Positions 1 through 7,320 of a DNA stretch of 50,841 bases are shown in pieces. The DNA lies in contig NZ_KE650771.1 in assembly GCF_000447295.1 (NCBI RefSeq), positions 2,075,533 through 2,126,373 on the forward strand, written 5' to 3'. The notes below the pieces were generated by a model. It was not told the origin of the DNA and searched no databases. It was given only the letters and a program-made list of their open reading frames with translations. A program made the position numbers and the translations under genes. Within the stretch, counting starts at the first letter, position 1. Every line of letters begins with the position of its first letter. This stretch comes from Fischerella sp. PCC 9431. GTDB lineage: Bacteria > Cyanobacteriota > Cyanobacteriia > Cyanobacteriales > Nostocaceae.

Positions 1-136
1 CTGTGTTACCGAAACCAGCAGCCGCACCATTTTGAGTCGCGTTTTGTTGGTTGCTTTGCACATCAGCCAAAGCCACACCAGGAGCAACCATCAAACCAGC
101 AGCCAGTAAACCGAAAGCAAAAGATTTCTTCAACAT
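1..136 (-). CDS. Small secreted N/Q-rich repeat protein, array copy A (partial, C-terminus outside window)
   Basis: Only the first 45 codons are present; the gene runs off the left edge. The start ATG (134-136) and the signal peptide (MLKKSFAFGLLAAGLMVAPG, ending VALA) match copies C and E. The mature part begins DVQSNQQNATQNGAAAGFGN, so this copy is the 'AAGFGN' type (type I), not the 'AVGVGN' type of its neighbour B. It is preceded by the shared AAAGGTCTAAAAAAATG ribosome-binding context. Function is unknown; see copy B for the family description. Confidence 0.85.
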   Translation of the reverse strand, partial: MLKKSFAFGLLAAGLMVAPGVALADVQSNQQNATQNGAAAGFGNT

Positions 137-240
137 TTTTTTAGACCTTTGTGTATTGTTTGTGTGTTGTTTGTATGTTGTGTGTTTTCTGTTGGGATGC
201 GCTCTTACTACCATCATCCCAATCCTGAACTCAATAAAGC

Positions 241-591
241 TTAGTAGCAGTTGTGGATACCGTTAGCGATTTCGGTTGCGTTTTGTAGAGCAGCTTGATT
301 ACCAACGTTAGCTACGGTGTTAGCAGTACCAACAGCAGCACCGTTTTGTGCGATATTTTGACCAGAAATTTGAGCGTTGTAGCTACCATGACAAGAAGCA
401 CCATTCTTAATCTTGGTGATACCTTGAATCGCTGTTTGGTTAGCGTTGTTGACAACTGTATTACCAACACCAACAGCAGCACCATTTTGAGTCGCGTTTT
501 GTTGGTTGCTTTGCACATCAGCCAAAGCCGCACCAGGAGCAACCATCAAACCAGCAGCCAGTAAACCGAAAGCAAAAGATTTCTTCAACAT
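241..591 (-). CDS. Small secreted N/Q-rich two-repeat protein, array copy B (type II)
   Basis: 116 aa. Residues 1-24 are a Sec signal peptide with a likely AxA cleavage site (ALA before DVQ), so the product is exported. The mature ~92 residues are two copies of a ~40-residue unit of pattern QNxxQNGAAVGxxNTVxN...Q...Q..T.I.NG, each ending near one cysteine (CHGS in the middle, CY at the end). This N/Q/G/A-rich composition with regularly spaced Q and N resembles curlin-type or other beta-solenoid/amyloid proteins, but the exact curlin consensus is not met. The start is fixed by AAAGG about 10 nt upstream of ATG and by conservation among the copies. Function is unknown; a surface or matrix fibre is an inference only. 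Confidence 0.85.
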   Translation of the reverse strand: MLKKSFAFGLLAAGLMVAPGAALADVQSNQQNATQNGAAVGVGNTVVNNANQTAIQGITKIKNGASCHGSYNAQISGQNIAQNGAAVGTANTVANVGNQAALQNATEIANGIHNCY

Positions 592-699
592 TTTTTTAGA
601 CCTTTGTGTATTGGGAGTTATTTGCGGATTGTGTGTTGTGATTTTTGATTGGGGATGAGTTAGTTGTCTATTGCATCATCCCTTGAGGCTCAATAAAAC

Positions 700-1050
700 T
701 TAGTAGCAGTTGTGGATACCGTTAGCAATTTCGGTTGCGTTTTGCAAAGCACCTTGACTAGCTTGGTTGGCTACGGTGTTAGCAGTACCAACAGCAGCAC
801 CATTTTGTGCAACATTTTGACCAGAGATTTGAGCGTTGTAGCTACCAGTACAAGAAGCACCATTCTTTATCTTGGTAATACCTTGAATCGCTGTTTGGTC
901 AGCGCTGTTGACAACTGTGTTACCGAAACCAGCAGCCGCACCATTTTGAGTCGCGTTTTGTTGGTTGCTTTGCACATCAGCCAAAGCCACACCAGGAGCA
1001 ACCATCAAACCAGCAGCCAGTAAACCGAAAGCAAAAGACTTCTTCAACAT
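700..1050 (-). CDS. Small secreted N/Q-rich two-repeat protein, array copy C (type I)
   Basis: 116 aa when started at ATG 1048-1050. An in-frame ATG 15 nt upstream (adding MRSKK) overlaps the conserved AGGTCTAAAAAAATG leader and is absent from the sister genes, so I reject it. Signal peptide, two QNGAAxG repeat units and two cysteines are as in copy B. It belongs to type I: AAGFGN in unit 1, SADQ, and CTGS rather than CHGS. The protein is identical to copy E over its whole length, although the two genes are separated by type II copy D. Confidence 0.85.
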   Translation of the reverse strand: MLKKSFAFGLLAAGLMVAPGVALADVQSNQQNATQNGAAAGFGNTVVNSADQTAIQGITKIKNGASCTGSYNAQISGQNVAQNGAAVGTANTVANQASQGALQNATEIANGIHNCY

Positions 1051-1108
1051 TTTTTTAGACCTCATTAATTGTGTGTGTTAGTTAGATAAATATTGTGTGT
1101 TGTGATTT

Positions 1109-1150
1109 TTGATTGGGGATGAGTTAGTTATCTATTGCATCATCCCTTGA
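1109..1150 (-). promoter_or_regulatory. Array spacer hairpin, second type
   Basis: Between copies D and C the coding strand has GGGATGA...TCATCCC, a 7-bp stem with a loop of about 17 nt, followed by CAATCAAAAATC. The spacer between C and B (592-699) repeats it almost exactly. Spacer types therefore run 1,2,2,1 along the array. Confidence 0.45.
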
Positions 1151-1163
1151 GGCTCAATAAAAC

Positions 1164-1514
1164 TTAGTAGCAGTTGTGGATACCGTTAGCAATTTCGGTT
1201 GCGTTTTGCAAAGCACCTTGGCTAGCTTGGTTGACTACGGTGTTAACTTCACCAACAGCAGCACCATTTTGTGCAACATTTTGACCAGAAATTTGAGCGT
1301 TGTAGCTACCATGACAAGAAGCACCATTCTTGATCTTGGTGATATCTTGGATATTTGTTTGAGTTGCGTCATTTACAACTGTGTTACCAACACCAACAGC
1401 CGCACCATTTTGAGTCGCATTTTGTTGGCTGTTTTGTACATCAGCCAAAGCTGCACCAGGAGCAACCATCAAACCAGCAGCCAGTAAACCGAAAGCAAAA
1501 GATTTTTTCAACAT
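1164..1514 (-). CDS. Small secreted N/Q-rich two-repeat protein, array copy D (type II)
   Basis: 116 aa with the same signal peptide (cleavage after ALA), two tandem ~40-residue QNGAAVG units and two cysteines. It shares AVGVGN and CHGS with copy B, hence type II. It is the most divergent copy, with DVQNSQQN, NDATQTNIQDITK and GEVNTVVNQ in place of the usual residues. The second half (NQASQGALQNATEIANGIHNCY region) matches copies C and E rather than B, which suggests recombination between copies. Function unknown. Confidence 0.85.
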   Translation of the reverse strand: MLKKSFAFGLLAAGLMVAPGAALADVQNSQQNATQNGAAVGVGNTVVNDATQTNIQDITKIKNGASCHGSYNAQISGQNVAQNGAAVGEVNTVVNQASQGALQNATEIANGIHNCY

Positions 1515-1527
1515 TTTTTTAGACCTT

Positions 1528-1596
1528 TGTGTGTTGTTTGTGTGTTGTGTGTTTTCAGTTGGGATGCGCTCTTACTACCATCATCCCAATCCTGAA
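1528..1596 (-). promoter_or_regulatory. Array spacer with hairpin and CA-rich leader
   Basis: Between copies E and D the coding strand carries TTGGGATG, a 15-nt loop and CATCCCAA, an 8-bp perfect stem, followed by a CA-rich leader to the next start codon. The spacer between B and A (137-240) is nearly the same. No U-run follows, so this may be a stability or partial-termination hairpin rather than a classical terminator. Confidence 0.5.
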
Positions 1597-1607
1597 CTCA
1601 ATAAAGC

Positions 1608-1958
1608 TTAGTAGCAGTTGTGGATACCGTTAGCAATTTCGGTTGCGTTTTGCAAAGCACCTTGGCTAGCTTGGTTGGCTACGGTGTTAGCAGTACCAAC
1701 AGCAGCACCATTTTGTGCAACATTTTGACCAGAGATTTGAGCGTTGTAGCTACCAGTACAAGAAGCACCATTCTTAATCTTGGTAATACCTTGAATCGCT
1801 GTTTGGTCAGCGCTGTTGACAACTGTGTTACCGAAACCCGCAGCCGCACCATTTTGAGTCGCGTTTTGCTGGTTGCTTTGCACATCAGCCAAAGCCACAC
1901 CAGGAGCAACCATCAAACCAGCAGCCAGTAAACCGAAAGCAAAAGATTTCTTCAACAT
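1608..1958 (-). CDS. Small secreted N/Q-rich two-repeat protein, array copy E (type I, promoter-proximal)
   Basis: 116 aa and the first gene of the minus-strand array, so it is closest to any array promoter in 1959-2482. Signal peptide to ALA, then two QNGAA(A/V)G units, CTGS in the middle and a terminal CY. Protein sequence is identical to copy C. A CA-rich leader (ACACACAACACACAAAC on the coding strand) precedes AAAGGTCTAAAAAAATG. Whether the five genes form one transcript is not shown by sequence; hairpins in every spacer would allow graded expression. Confidence 0.85.
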   Translation of the reverse strand: MLKKSFAFGLLAAGLMVAPGVALADVQSNQQNATQNGAAAGFGNTVVNSADQTAIQGITKIKNGASCTGSYNAQISGQNVAQNGAAVGTANTVANQASQGALQNATEIANGIHNCY

Positions 1959-2482
1959 TTTTTTAGACCTTTGTGTGTTGTTTGTGTGTTGTGTGTTTTT
2001 AGCTAGAGAATTTATACCTTTGACTCTTCGTTCGGTTATTTATTTTTGACCTCTAGAAGTTGTTTTTGGTTTCTCTGTCGCGTTTTTGTTTTGTTAATGA
2101 GAGCTACAAAGTCCAATTTCTCCATTCCGGATTCGTCTGAAAAATTTTTGGGAAAAAGTTTGCTTGGGCTTTGTCTACCTTTAGACATAAGGGGAAAACA
2201 GGCTAAGGATGAGAGACTAAAGTGAATTTGAAAAAGAGCTTTCAGATTCTCTAAGACTCATTTGCCAAAGCTTCCGTTCTTTAACTTTTACGTTCAATTT
2301 CTTGTCAAAGTTTATTTTGCAAGATATGTGAGGCGGTAGTCAACCTCATACTTAATATTTTTACCCAAAAAACTTGGGTGTAGTCAAGAGGTGAGTTAAA
2401 TTTTTTAGCCACTAAATTTTTTTGATGCCAGCTAGATTTTTTTGATGCTAGGATCTACGACTAAAGGTAAATCAAAAGTGCT
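1959..2482. other. Gene-free region upstream of the array and of the XRE regulator
   Basis: About 520 bp between divergent genes, so promoters in both directions are expected, but I cannot place -35/-10 boxes with confidence. Visible structure: a short inverted repeat ACCCAA(5 nt)TTGGGT at 2363-2379, and two direct copies of TA(A/G)ATTTTTTTGATGC(C/T)A at 2413-2430 and 2433-2450, just upstream of the regulator start. No ORF with convincing coding character was seen. Confidence 0.6.
2413..2450 (+). repeat. Tandem 20-bp-spaced direct repeat upstream of XRE regulator
   Basis: Two copies of an 18-bp motif (16/18 identical) lie 20 bp apart, i.e. about two helical turns, and end about 30 bp before the regulator's GTG. 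The position suits an operator for autoregulation, which is inference. Confidence 0.45.
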
Positions 2483-2830
2483 GTGAAACGGAAAGCAAAA
2501 CCAAACATCGCTTTTCTGCGGGAAAAAGCAGGGCTAACTCAGCTGGAATTATCGCGTCTTGTGGGCGTGACAGAAAGCACTATTCAAAATTGGGAAAGTG
2601 GTAGAACCGGGACAGAACAGATAGAAAGAATCATTAAGTTTTGTAAAGCACTCAATTGTCAAGTAGAAGATTTAATTGAGTATGCAAGCACATCGCAAGA
2701 GCCAGCAACCAAGCCTAGTTCCCTGAGCGATATACATAATATGTTGGGGACAGATGAACCTTCATCAACTTCCAGTCCCGATACACAAAATGATCAACAA
2801 TGGGAAGAGTCAAAAGTTAAGGGTCAATAG
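2483..2830 (+). CDS. XRE/Cro-C1-type HTH transcriptional regulator
   Basis: 115 aa from a GTG start. Residues ~7-65 form a typical Cro/C1 helix-turn-helix: LREKAGLTQLELSRLVGVTE with the recognition helix STIQNWESGR, ending in LNCQVEDLIEY. The remaining ~50 residues are S/T/Q-rich and probably disordered. It is divergent from the secreted-protein array and could regulate it or itself, but only adjacency supports this. The gene is followed by TGATAACT-like short repeats (about 2850-2930) before the convergent deacetylase gene. Confidence 0.8.
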   Translation: MKRKAKPNIAFLREKAGLTQLELSRLVGVTESTIQNWESGRTGTEQIERIIKFCKALNCQVEDLIEYASTSQEPATKPSSLSDIHNMLGTDEPSSTSSPDTQNDQQWEESKVKGQ

Positions 2831-2933
2831 TCCATTGTCAGTTGTGACTATTCATTTGTTGATACTTAAAGACTCAGTTAACAATAAAATTTTGATAACT
2901 GATAACTCATAACTGACAATTGATAACTGAAGA

Positions 2934-3617
2934 CTAAAGTTTTAATTCCAGAGTTTGCTGCCACAATGTGTCTATAGTTACAAAGTGATAACCTTGCTGA
3001 AGTAATTTGGGGATAAGTAAATTAGTAATTTCTGCGACATCTTCTCCGCCGCAAACACCATCATGCAAAACGATAATAGAGCCGCTTTTGACTTGTTGTA
3101 GAACTCGCTGTACTACGGTGTTGACTCCGGGTCGTACCCAATCTTCTGGTACTACAGTCCACATTACAGAACGGTAATTCCACTGTTGTAGTAGGTTTAA
3201 AGTTTGAGGTGTAAATAAACCATTGGGAGGTCTGACATCACGCACTTGTGTTGGTTGCAGTTCGCAAGCATCATAAATGACAGCTTGAGTTCTTTCTAGA
3301 CTGTCTTTGAGTTCATCAGGCGAGAGCAGAGGAAAATTATGATGATAGTAACCGTGCAGCCCGATCCAATGTCCGCGATCGCACACTTCTTTTGCCAAAC
3401 TAGGCGAACGTTTGACACAAGCACCCAACCAAAAAAAATTTGCTGTCACTTGGTAACGATCTAAAACTTCTAATAGTCGGGGTGTGTATTGCGGATGAGG
3501 ACCATCATCAAACGATAGAGCGATCGCTTGAGAATTGCACTCACCCCCCCAAAGACAACTGGGAAAAGTTGGTTTCAGAATGGGGTGTAAAAGCGGAAAT
3601 AGAGGATAAAGCTGCAT
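2934..3617 (-). CDS. Polysaccharide deacetylase (NodB homology, carbohydrate esterase 4)
   Basis: 227 aa. CE4 motifs are visible in order: motif 1 SFDDGP (~residues 35-40) with the catalytic Asp pair; motif 2 HGYYH with the H-x3-H zinc ligands; motif 3 RPPNG (usually RPPYG); PEDW as the motif 4 region; and LHDG as motif 5 with the catalytic His. The family removes N- or O-acetyl groups from peptidoglycan, chitin-like or exopolysaccharide substrates. No clear signal peptide is seen; the first ~25 residues are proline-rich and weakly hydrophobic, so location is uncertain. It stands alone, convergent with the XRE gene. Confidence 0.88.
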   Translation of the reverse strand: MQLYPLFPLLHPILKPTFPSCLWGGECNSQAIALSFDDGPHPQYTPRLLEVLDRYQVTANFFWLGACVKRSPSLAKEVCDRGHWIGLHGYYHHNFPLLSPDELKDSLERTQAVIYDACELQPTQVRDVRPPNGLFTPQTLNLLQQWNYRSVMWTVVPEDWVRPGVNTVVQRVLQQVKSGSIIVLHDGVCGGEDVAEITNLLIPKLLQQGYHFVTIDTLWQQTLELKL

Positions 3618-3706
3618 TTATGGATAATACGTGCTGTTAATTTATATTTTACAAAAATTAATCTATTTGACCTGTAATGCGATCGCACGAATCTATCACC
3701 AGATCG

Positions 3707-3736
3707 GTGCGTTAGGACGTTCCGTCAATAACGCAC
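3707..3736. repeat. Dispersed GTGCGTTA...TAACGCAC palindrome
   Basis: Perfect 8-bp arms GTGCGTTA/TAACGCAC enclose a second small stem (GACG/CGTC). A related palindrome with 11-bp arms occurs at 43543-43573. It lies in the 250-bp gap between the divergent deacetylase and RnfD-like genes. Confidence 0.6.
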
Positions 3737-3865
3737 GCTACATTTACTTTATAAATGGTCTTTTAAACGCTGTTTGTGTAACAAATTCTGTAACAACGCC
3801 ATAATTTCAGCCTTTACCTGTCTAGATTAGAACAAATTTAAGGATAATCCCTGAAGTAGCGGGTA

Positions 3866-4750
3866 ATGCTGTTCAAAGGTATACAAGATATTCGCGATTA
3901 TCAAATTCTTTTTCTGTCTTTGTTTTTGGTACTGGGAATTGGTACAAGAGATTGGACATTACGACCAGAGTTGATTGTTGTCGTCATAGTTACCTGTTTG
4001 TCAACACAATGGTTCTTGTCATTGGTCGTTGGTCGGTTAACAAAATTTATTGATCAAGAACAAAGGACAAATGACAAGGGACAAATAATCAATTTTCGCA
4101 GTCCTTTAATTACTGCTTTGGGACTTAGCTTATTGTTGCGGGCTGACCATTGGACGACAATGGTTTTTGCAGCAGTGGTTGCGATCGCCAGTAAATTTGT
4201 TTTCAAAATAGGCGATAAACATTTTTTCAACCCTGCGAATTTTGGTATTATCTCGGCTTTAATACTGACTCCCGATGCTTGGGTTTCGCCGGGACAGTGG
4301 GGTGAAGATTGGTGGTATGGGTTGTTATTTGCTGGGACTGGTGGTTTGATTCTCAAAAAAGTCGGACGTTGGGATACGACAGCTGCTTTTTTGGGTGCAT
4401 ATGCTGTCTTAGAAGCAATTCGTAATTTTTATTTGGGTTGGACTTGGGATGTTTATTGTCACCGCTTAATGAGCGGATCTTTGTTACTGTTTGCCTTATT
4501 TATGGTGACAGATCCGCGCTCAATTCCCAACGCTCGTATAGCGCGTGTAGTTTGGGCAATATGCATCGCCATATTAACTTTCATTTTACGAAATAATTTC
4601 TTTCTCTCTACTGCTGTTTTCTGGGCATTATTTACCCTAGCGCCTTTGACGGTGCTACTAGATGTGATTTGGGAAGCACCTCGTTTTGGGTGGAGATTGG
4701 GGAACGGGGATCGGGGATCGGGGATCGGGGAAAAGGGAACAAGTTCTTAA
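3866..4750 (+). CDS. RnfD/NqrB-like integral membrane protein
   Basis: 294 aa with about nine hydrophobic segments. Family marks are FFNPANFGI (~residues 120-128) and the SGSLLLFALFMVTDPRSIP stretch (~205-223), which resemble subunit D of RnfABCDGE and NqrB of Na+-NQR, the membrane subunits that carry covalent flavin. No other Rnf subunits are near, so a complete Rnf complex is not implied. The last ~18 residues (GNGDRGSGIGEKGTSS) are encoded by the G-rich repeat that begins about 4694, so the native C-terminus has been replaced or extended. The next gene, a DUF2330 protein, is co-directional 160 bp downstream. Confidence 0.75.
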   Translation: MLFKGIQDIRDYQILFLSLFLVLGIGTRDWTLRPELIVVVIVTCLSTQWFLSLVVGRLTKFIDQEQRTNDKGQIINFRSPLITALGLSLLLRADHWTTMVFAAVVAIASKFVFKIGDKHFFNPANFGIISALILTPDAWVSPGQWGEDWWYGLLFAGTGGLILKKVGRWDTTAAFLGAYAVLEAIRNFYLGWTWDVYCHRLMSGSLLLFALFMVTDPRSIPNARIARVVWAICIAILTFILRNNFFLSTAVFWALFTLAPLTVLLDVIWEAPRFGWRLGNGDRGSGIGEKGTSS

Positions 4751-4880
4751 ATTTTGAATTTTGTACGCCCTTGGCGTTCCCGAAGGGTATTTTGAATTGT
4801 TTTGTCCTCCATGTCCCCTTTCGCTTGTCCCGATCCCCAATCCCCGATCCCCAATCCCCAATCCCCTATCCCCGTTCCGA
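4694..4880. repeat. G-rich/C-rich heptamer repeat element (STRR-like), copy 1
   Basis: A G-rich arm (repeated GGGGATC/GGGGAAC, 4694-4740) and a C-rich arm (CCCCAATCCCCGATCC type, 4835-4875) flank a core at about 4743-4815. The core's reverse complement (ACAAAACAATTCAAAATACC followed by a GGGAA...TACAAAATT stretch) recurs at 6336-6392 and, partly, at 30285-30325. The arms could pair into a long imperfect hairpin. It supplies the stop codon and last codons of the RnfD-like gene. Confidence 0.7.
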
Positions 4881-4911
4881 ATTTTTGCTTAATCACTTAA
4901 AAACTAAAATT

Positions 4912-6279
4912 ATGAAACACTTAAAATTCTTGATTTCGTTAGTGCTGATATTGGCGGTTGTATTTTGTTTTGCACCTACAGCTTGGGCTTTTTGCGGTTT
5001 TTATGTTGCGAAGGCGGATACGAAATTATATAACAAGGCTTCGCAGGTGGCGATCGCACATAGTGGTGATCGGACTGTGTTGACAATGGCTAATGATTAT
5101 CAAGGTGATGTGAAAGATTTTGCGATCGTTGTACCAGTACCTACTGTTATCCAAAAAGAACAGGTACGTGTTGGCAATCCTAAAATTATCGAACGTTTGG
5201 ATGCTTTTAGCGCCCCACGATTGGTAGAGTATTATGATTCTGATCCTTGTGAGCCTTTATATGATCGAGTTATGCTGCAAGCTGCGCCAGCACCATCAGC
5301 AGAAAGTCAGGGACAGAGAAGAAACAGCAATCAGAATTTGGGTGTAACTGTTGAAGCACGGTTTAATGTTGGTGAATACGATATTGTCATTTTGAGTGCG
5401 AAAGAATCGGGCGGATTGGAAACGTGGCTAATTCGCAACGGTTACAAAATTCCTAGAGGGGCGAAACAGTTACTTAAACCCTACATTCGCCAAAAGATGA
5501 AGTTTTTTGTGGCTAAAGTCAATCTAGAAAAGTTTGACCAGACGGGCTATCAAAACTTGCGTCCCTTGCAAATATCTTACCAGTCGCCCAAATTCATGTT
5601 GCCAATTCGTTTGGGTATGATCAATGCTGCAACAGACCAAGATTTAATAGTTTATATTCTTTCGCCGAAAGGACAAGCAGAACTTACCAACTACCGCACT
5701 GTCAAAGTTCCTTCTGATGCGAATATCCCCTTGTTTGTCAAAAATGAATTTGGCGAATTTTATAAATCCATGTTCCAAACTGCTTACACCAAAGAAGACC
5801 GGAAAGTAGGATTTTTAGAATACGCTTGGGATATGGGTAGTTGTGATCCCTGTTCTGCTGAACCGCTAAACTCGGAAGAACTCAAAGAAGCAGGGGTCTT
5901 TTGGTTAAATGATTTCCCTCCAAATATTAATCAGTCAGCACCTTTTCGTCCTTCTCCTGTTTCCAACAACGTTTTTATTACTCGTCTCCACATCCGCTAC
6001 ACCCGCGACAAATTTCCCGAAGATTTAGTTTTCCAAGAAACATCTAACCGTGAAAACTTCCAAGGACGTTATATTTTGCAACATCCCTTTACAGGTGAAG
6101 CAAAGTGTCAAGCAGGGAGAGAATACAAAGGATCTTTAGGAAAACGCTTTGAACAAGAAGCACAAACCCTTGCTAAATTAACCAATTGGAATATTCAAGA
6201 TATCCGTAAAAAAATGAACCTCAACGGTCAGGTTAGTGTTTCTTGGTGGCGAGTGCTTCTTTCTTGGATCGGATTGTAG
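4912..6279 (+). CDS. DUF2330 domain protein, exported
   Basis: 455 aa from ATG 4912, chosen because the 80 codons upstream in frame are translated repeat DNA and because a clear signal peptide starts here (MKHLKFLISLVLILAVVFCF, with cleavage near TAWAF). The mature start CGFYVAKADTKLYNKASQVA and the phrase DFAIVVPVPT are typical of DUF2330, a family of unknown function. The C-terminus (WWRVLLSWIGL) is hydrophobic and may anchor the protein. It is flanked by inverted copies of the G/C-rich repeat. Pairing with the RnfD-like gene suggests a shared periplasmic or membrane redox role, which is inference. Confidence 0.82.
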   Translation: MKHLKFLISLVLILAVVFCFAPTAWAFCGFYVAKADTKLYNKASQVAIAHSGDRTVLTMANDYQGDVKDFAIVVPVPTVIQKEQVRVGNPKIIERLDAFSAPRLVEYYDSDPCEPLYDRVMLQAAPAPSAESQGQRRNSNQNLGVTVEARFNVGEYDIVILSAKESGGLETWLIRNGYKIPRGAKQLLKPYIRQKMKFFVAKVNLEKFDQTGYQNLRPLQISYQSPKFMLPIRLGMINAATDQDLIVYILSPKGQAELTNYRTVKVPSDANIPLFVKNEFGEFYKSMFQTAYTKEDRKVGFLEYAWDMGSCDPCSAEPLNSEELKEAGVFWLNDFPPNINQSAPFRPSPVSNNVFITRLHIRYTRDKFPEDLVFQETSNRENFQGRYILQHPFTGEAKCQAGREYKGSLGKRFEQEAQTLAKLTNWNIQDIRKKMNLNGQVSVSWWRVLLSWIGL

Positions 6280-6283
6280 TTTA

Positions 6284-6435
6284 ATTGGGGATCGGGCATC
6301 GGGGAAAGGGGAAAGGGGACAAGGAAGACAAGGGGGACAAAACAATTCAAAATACCCTACGGGAAGGCTTGCGCCTACAAAATTTCAGAACTTGTTTCCC
6401 TATCCCGGTTCCCTTTTCCCCGTTCCCCGTTTCCG
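6284..6435. repeat. G-rich/C-rich heptamer repeat element, copy 2 (inverted core relative to copy 1)
   Basis: Starts 5 bp after the DUF2330 stop. It has a G-rich arm (GGGGATCGGGCATCGGGGAA type), then the core GACAAAACAATTCAAAATAC with CGGGAAGGCTTGCGCCTACA, then a C-rich arm ending at CCCCGTTTCC. The core is the reverse complement of that in 4743-4815, so the two copies bracket the DUF2330 gene in inverted orientation. Confidence 0.7.
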
Positions 6436-6496
6436 ATATTAAATGCCAATTCTACGCAATACTTAGAAAAGGCTTGTTGTGTTCCTGAAAAGTATT

Positions 6497-7132
6497 ATGC
6501 AAATATTGGAGGAAAACTTACGAAGTTTAGTTGAAGAAGCTTGTGGACATCCGGTTGGAAGTCCGCAGCGTCAGAGACGACTGACACAAATTATTCGCTT
6601 GAGTACTGGCAAACTTTGGAAAGAGACTACGCCTTATTATCAAGATGCGCTGCAACAGACGTGGTTATATTTCTGTGCCAATGTTTGTAAAGCATATGAT
6701 CCGACGCGGGGATCTGTGATTACCTGGTTGAATGCTTATCTGAGATGGAGACTGCAAGATTTTTACACTCTACAACGGGAGGAAAATGCTAAAAAAGCCC
6801 TTCCCAGGATTAATCAGTCTGCTTCTGGCGATCGCATTGAAACTATATATCCTGAAGATAAATTACCTGCTTCTCCCGATATACCTCCAATTTTAGAAAC
6901 AGTGAAGTCATGGGTGGAAGCAGATGTTGATGGAGAACTACGCAGCACTCATGTTCAAGGACATCCCCATGTCAGTTGCCAAGTGCTAATTTTAAAACGT
7001 TTACCACCAGAGGTAGGCTGGAAGGAGTTATCAGCAGAATATAATCTACCAGTTTCTACTTTGAGCAGTTTTTATCAACGTCAGTGCTTACCGCGTTTAC
7101 GTAAGTTTGCTGAAAATGAAGGTTATTTATAG
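6497..7132 (+). CDS. Sigma-70-like RNA polymerase sigma factor (cyanobacterial, small)
   Basis: 211 aa from ATG 6497; a GTG at 6479 would add six residues. A GAAAAG stretch 6-10 nt before the ATG supports the shorter form. YDPTRGSVITWLNAYLRWRLQDF-like residues (~70-95) resemble sigma region 2 (helix 2.2/2.3), and the C-terminal GWKELSAEYNLPVSTLSSFYQRQC stretch resembles a region 4 helix-turn-helix. The linker carries an alcohol- and proline-rich segment. The promoter specificity is unknown. No anti-sigma gene is adjacent. Confidence 0.68.
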   Translation: MQILEENLRSLVEEACGHPVGSPQRQRRLTQIIRLSTGKLWKETTPYYQDALQQTWLYFCANVCKAYDPTRGSVITWLNAYLRWRLQDFYTLQREENAKKALPRINQSASGDRIETIYPEDKLPASPDIPPILETVKSWVEADVDGELRSTHVQGHPHVSCQVLILKRLPPEVGWKELSAEYNLPVSTLSSFYQRQCLPRLRKFAENEGYL

Positions 7133-7197
7133 ATTAAAAATATGACTCTGTAGAGATGCATTGCTGTGTATTATCTCAGAATCCTCCCAAAAAATAA

Positions 7198-7320
7198 TAC
7201 CGATTCAAAAAATGTTTGCGACACATTCAGAATATGAAACGCGATCATCTGGATATGAGACGCGATTTATCGCGTCTCTACAATAAAATTTATCTGTCGC
7301 ATTCTTTTTTCAAATTGGTA
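7198..7320. mobile_element. MITE-like palindromic element (intact copy)
   Basis: A 123-bp non-coding element bounded by imperfect terminal inverted repeats: TACCGATTCAAAAAATG at the left, TTTTTTCAAATTGGTA at the right. It contains a perfect hairpin with 10-bp arms GAGACGCGAT/ATCGCGTCTC (7257-7278). The reverse complement matches both ends of 19529-20084 closely, including TTCTGAATGTGTCGC. No transposase is encoded, so it would depend on one elsewhere. Confidence 0.7.

Noticed and set aside
295-1931. Forward-strand frames across the five array genes
   Set aside because: They are antisense shadows of the secreted-protein genes, which have signal peptides and ribosome sites on the minus strand.
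3866-4750. Complete Rnf or Nqr complex
   Set aside because: Only a D/B-type subunit is present; no genes for the other subunits lie within the window.
4669-4911. Upstream extension of the DUF2330 protein by about 80 codons
   Set aside because: The extension is translated G/C-rich repeat and contains no family sequence; the signal peptide begins at 4912.
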